Origin: JBHENC01 sp051000345
GTDB taxonomy: Bacteria > Acidobacteriota > Blastocatellia > Pyrinomonadales > Pyrinomonadaceae
Direction of reading: 5' to 3'
Assembly (NCBI GenBank): GCA_051000345.1
Contig: JBPCOJ010000137.1
Coordinates: 1-22,492 of the forward strand
Length of the DNA stretch: 22,492 nucleotides
How positions within the stretch are numbered: the stretch's first letter is position 1; each line of letters starts with the position of its first letter. A program made the translations under genes and the position numbers. Positions 21,062 through 22,492 of the stretch are shown here, piece by piece. The notes beneath the pieces were generated by a model, which was not told where the DNA came from, did no database searches, and was given only the letters and a program-made list of their open reading frames with translations.

Positions 21062-22105
21062 ATGTCTGCCAATCTAGCCTTCGTCGTTTTAATCGTCGCC
21101 GTCGCGCTTTTCTTCGATTACATCAACGGCTTTCACGACGCCGCCAATTCCATCGCTACAGTCGTTTCGACGCGCGTGCTGTCGCCCGGCCTCGCCGTTA
21201 TATGGGCAGCGTTTTTTAACTTCATCGCCTTCGCCGTTTACGGAACGCGCGTCGCCAAAGCTATCGGCGACGGCATACACATGAATCTTATCGCGGCGGA
21301 CATGCGGCTTTACGTACTGCTCGCCGCTCTTCTCGGCGCGATTACGTGGAATTTAATTACTTGGTACTTAGCGCTTCCGACTTCGAGTTCACATGCGCTG
21401 ATCGGCGGCTACGCGGGAGCGGGCATCGCTGCCTACGGCGGCATACGCGGATTATTAAATGAGGAAGTCTGGCTCCGCACAATCAAGTTTATCGTGCTCT
21501 CGCCGCTTATCGGTTTGCTGCTCGGCTTCGGGTTGATGGTCGCTGTGTCGTGGATTTTCCGGCGCTGGACGGTGAATCGCGTCGATAGATTTTTCCGGCG
21601 CGGCCAACTGTTTTCCGCCGCCGCTTTTTCGCTCGGTCACGGCGGTAACGACGCCCAGAAAACGATGGGCATTATCACGGCTGTGCTGGCGGCGGGCGGC
21701 ATCATTCCTTACGGAGTGAACGGCTCATTGCCCGGCATTCCGCTGTGGGTCGTGCTGATCGCGCACGCCGCCATCGCGCTCGGCACGCTTTCCGGCGGCT
21801 GGCGAATTGTCCATACGATGGGATCGAAAATCACGAAGCTCAAGCCCGTCGGCGGCTTTTGCGCGGAGACGGGCGCGGCATTAACCCTCGCTTACGCAAC
21901 GCTGACGGGCGTCGCCGTTTCCACTACGCACACGATCACGGGCGCTATCGTCGGCGTCGGCTCGACGCGCAGATTGTCAGCCGTTAAATGGGGTGTCGCA
22001 GGCCGCATCGTCTGGGCTTGGATTGTGACGATCCCGATTGCCGCAGGCTTCGCCGCAGTCTTTTATCTAGCCATCAGCTTCGTTCATACAATGGTCAATC
22101 GCTAA
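21062..22105 (+). CDS. pit: PiT-family inorganic phosphate transporter
   Basis: This 347-residue inner-membrane phosphate:cation symporter (PF01384) has around ten hydrophobic segments. Both family signatures are present: GFHDAANSIATVVSTRVL in the N-terminal half (residues 23-40) and SLGHGGNDAQKTMGIITAVL in the C-terminal half (190-209). The first half also has LPTSSSHALIGGYAGAGIAA and the second VSTTHTITGAIVGVGSTRR, which correspond to the inverted repeat halves of the fold. Length is typical of the short bacterial PiT type. The ATG follows the palindromic repeat closely and no clear Shine-Dalgarno is visible. It forms an operon with the upstream DUF47 regulator. Confidence 0.94.
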   Translation: MSANLAFVVLIVAVALFFDYINGFHDAANSIATVVSTRVLSPGLAVIWAAFFNFIAFAVYGTRVAKAIGDGIHMNLIAADMRLYVLLAALLGAITWNLITWYLALPTSSSHALIGGYAGAGIAAYGGIRGLLNEEVWLRTIKFIVLSPLIGLLLGFGLMVAVSWIFRRWTVNRVDRFFRRGQLFSAAAFSLGHGGNDAQKTMGIITAVLAAGGIIPYGVNGSLPGIPLWVVLIAHAAIALGTLSGGWRIVHTMGSKITKLKPVGGFCAETGAALTLAYATLTGVAVSTTHTITGAIVGVGSTRRLSAVKWGVAGRIVWAWIVTIPIAAGFAAVFYLAISFVHTMVNR

Positions 22106-22261
22106 GGCTCGAGATCAGTGATGATAGTGTGCCTTACGCAGTTCGGCTTTCGGTGTAAAACTTGTAACGAACAAGCAACGTCGCTGACAAGACTTGTGCA
22201 GCATCGAAGCGTATGATGCGGAAAAGTTTTTCGAGTCGAAGATCATAAGGAGACAACCGAG

Positions 22262-22492
22262 ATGGCAGATCAATCGAATCAAGGCGGCTTTCCGCAAAAT
22301 CAATCCGGCGGCGATAAGCCTGCCGATTATTCCACCACAGGCGACGGCCACCCGCCGCGCCCCGGCGAGAAGGGCGGTCAAGACCCGAACTCGACAACCG
22401 GCGATGGTCATCCGCCGCGCCCCGGCGAAAAAGGCACGCAGGGCGGCATGGCCGGTCAGGGACTCGGTCAAGAAGGCGGCGGCTCGAAGTAG
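22262..22492 (+). CDS. Small Gly/Pro-rich repeat protein, unknown function
   Basis: This 76-residue hydrophilic, probably disordered protein has no signal peptide and no cysteine. It contains two near-identical copies of a 20-codon unit: STTGDGHPPRPGEKGGQDPN, then STTGDGHPPRPGEKG followed by TQGG, ending in a Gly-rich tail (GMAGQGLGQEGGGSK). The DNA copies differ mainly at third codon positions, so the peptide unit is under selection or recently duplicated. The ATG has a good AAGGAG 12 bases upstream. The stop codon TAG is the last three bases of the window, so the gene is complete. Its composition recalls small stress-associated hydrophilic proteins, but I recognise no family. The 156 bases before it hold no gene. 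Confidence 0.75.
   Translation: MADQSNQGGFPQNQSGGDKPADYSTTGDGHPPRPGEKGGQDPNSTTGDGHPPRPGEKGTQGGMAGQGLGQEGGGSK

Overview
The window looks like a chromosomal segment of a Gram-negative bacterium, most likely an Acidobacteriota of the Blastocatellia/Pyrinomonadales type. This is an inference, not a phylogenetic result. It rests on lpxC and an arabinose-5-phosphate isomerase (an LPS-bearing outer membrane), C5-pathway heme synthesis (hemL), a very short secreted Pro/Lys-rich protein, a seven-repeat secreted propeller protein, an unusual DNA polymerase I O-helix, and dispersed palindromic intergenic repeats (a CCACTAGC/GCTAGTGG type and a run of CAGTTTT units). GC content is moderate to high in the core genes and clearly lower in the HNH endonuclease gene.

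Layout. 1-542: right-hand part of an IS3-family insertion sequence (orfA, plus the start of orfB running off the left edge), with a run of nine A at the orfA/orfB junction. 543-1182: an intergenic remnant, a terminator and a 66-residue secreted protein. 1183-3441 (minus): a secreted seven-repeat beta-propeller protein. 3442-4135: a graveyard holding a truncated IS4/IS701-like transposase start fused to what looks like the tail of a HigB/RelE-type toxin, followed by a truncated XRE-type antitoxin. 4136-9756 (plus): a zinc-ribbon/RDD membrane protein with a terminator, an NFACT/RqcH-type protein, a CrtC/AttH lipocalin-like protein and hemL. 9800-11564 (minus): an accessory island with an overlapping pair of small unknown genes and an HNH endonuclease with its own promoter and an operator-like dyad. 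11667-16402 (minus): a membrane sensor histidine kinase and DNA polymerase I, the latter with a strong promoter placed so close to the ATG that the message should be leaderless. 16696-17592 (plus): lpxC. 17600-18899 (minus): a nuclease-like unknown protein and a secreted unknown protein. 18979-19184: a nested palindromic repeat. 19234-20220 (minus): KpsF/KdsD. 20358-22105 (plus): a DUF47/PhoU-like regulator and a PiT phosphate transporter behind one promoter. 22262-22492 (plus): a tiny Gly-rich protein with an internal tandem repeat.

How the genes relate. lpxC and kdsD both serve LPS synthesis (lipid A and Kdo) but are separate transcription units. DUF47 plus PiT form a low-affinity phosphate uptake operon. 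polA and the histidine kinase are co-directional, separated by a palindromic repeat whose 28-nt arm recurs exactly between DUF47 and PiT. The most interesting accessory material is the 9.8-11.6 kb island, the dead toxin-antitoxin/transposon scar at 3.57-3.9 kb, and the nuclease-like gene that meets lpxC tail to tail. I did not find a CRISPR array, tRNA or rRNA.
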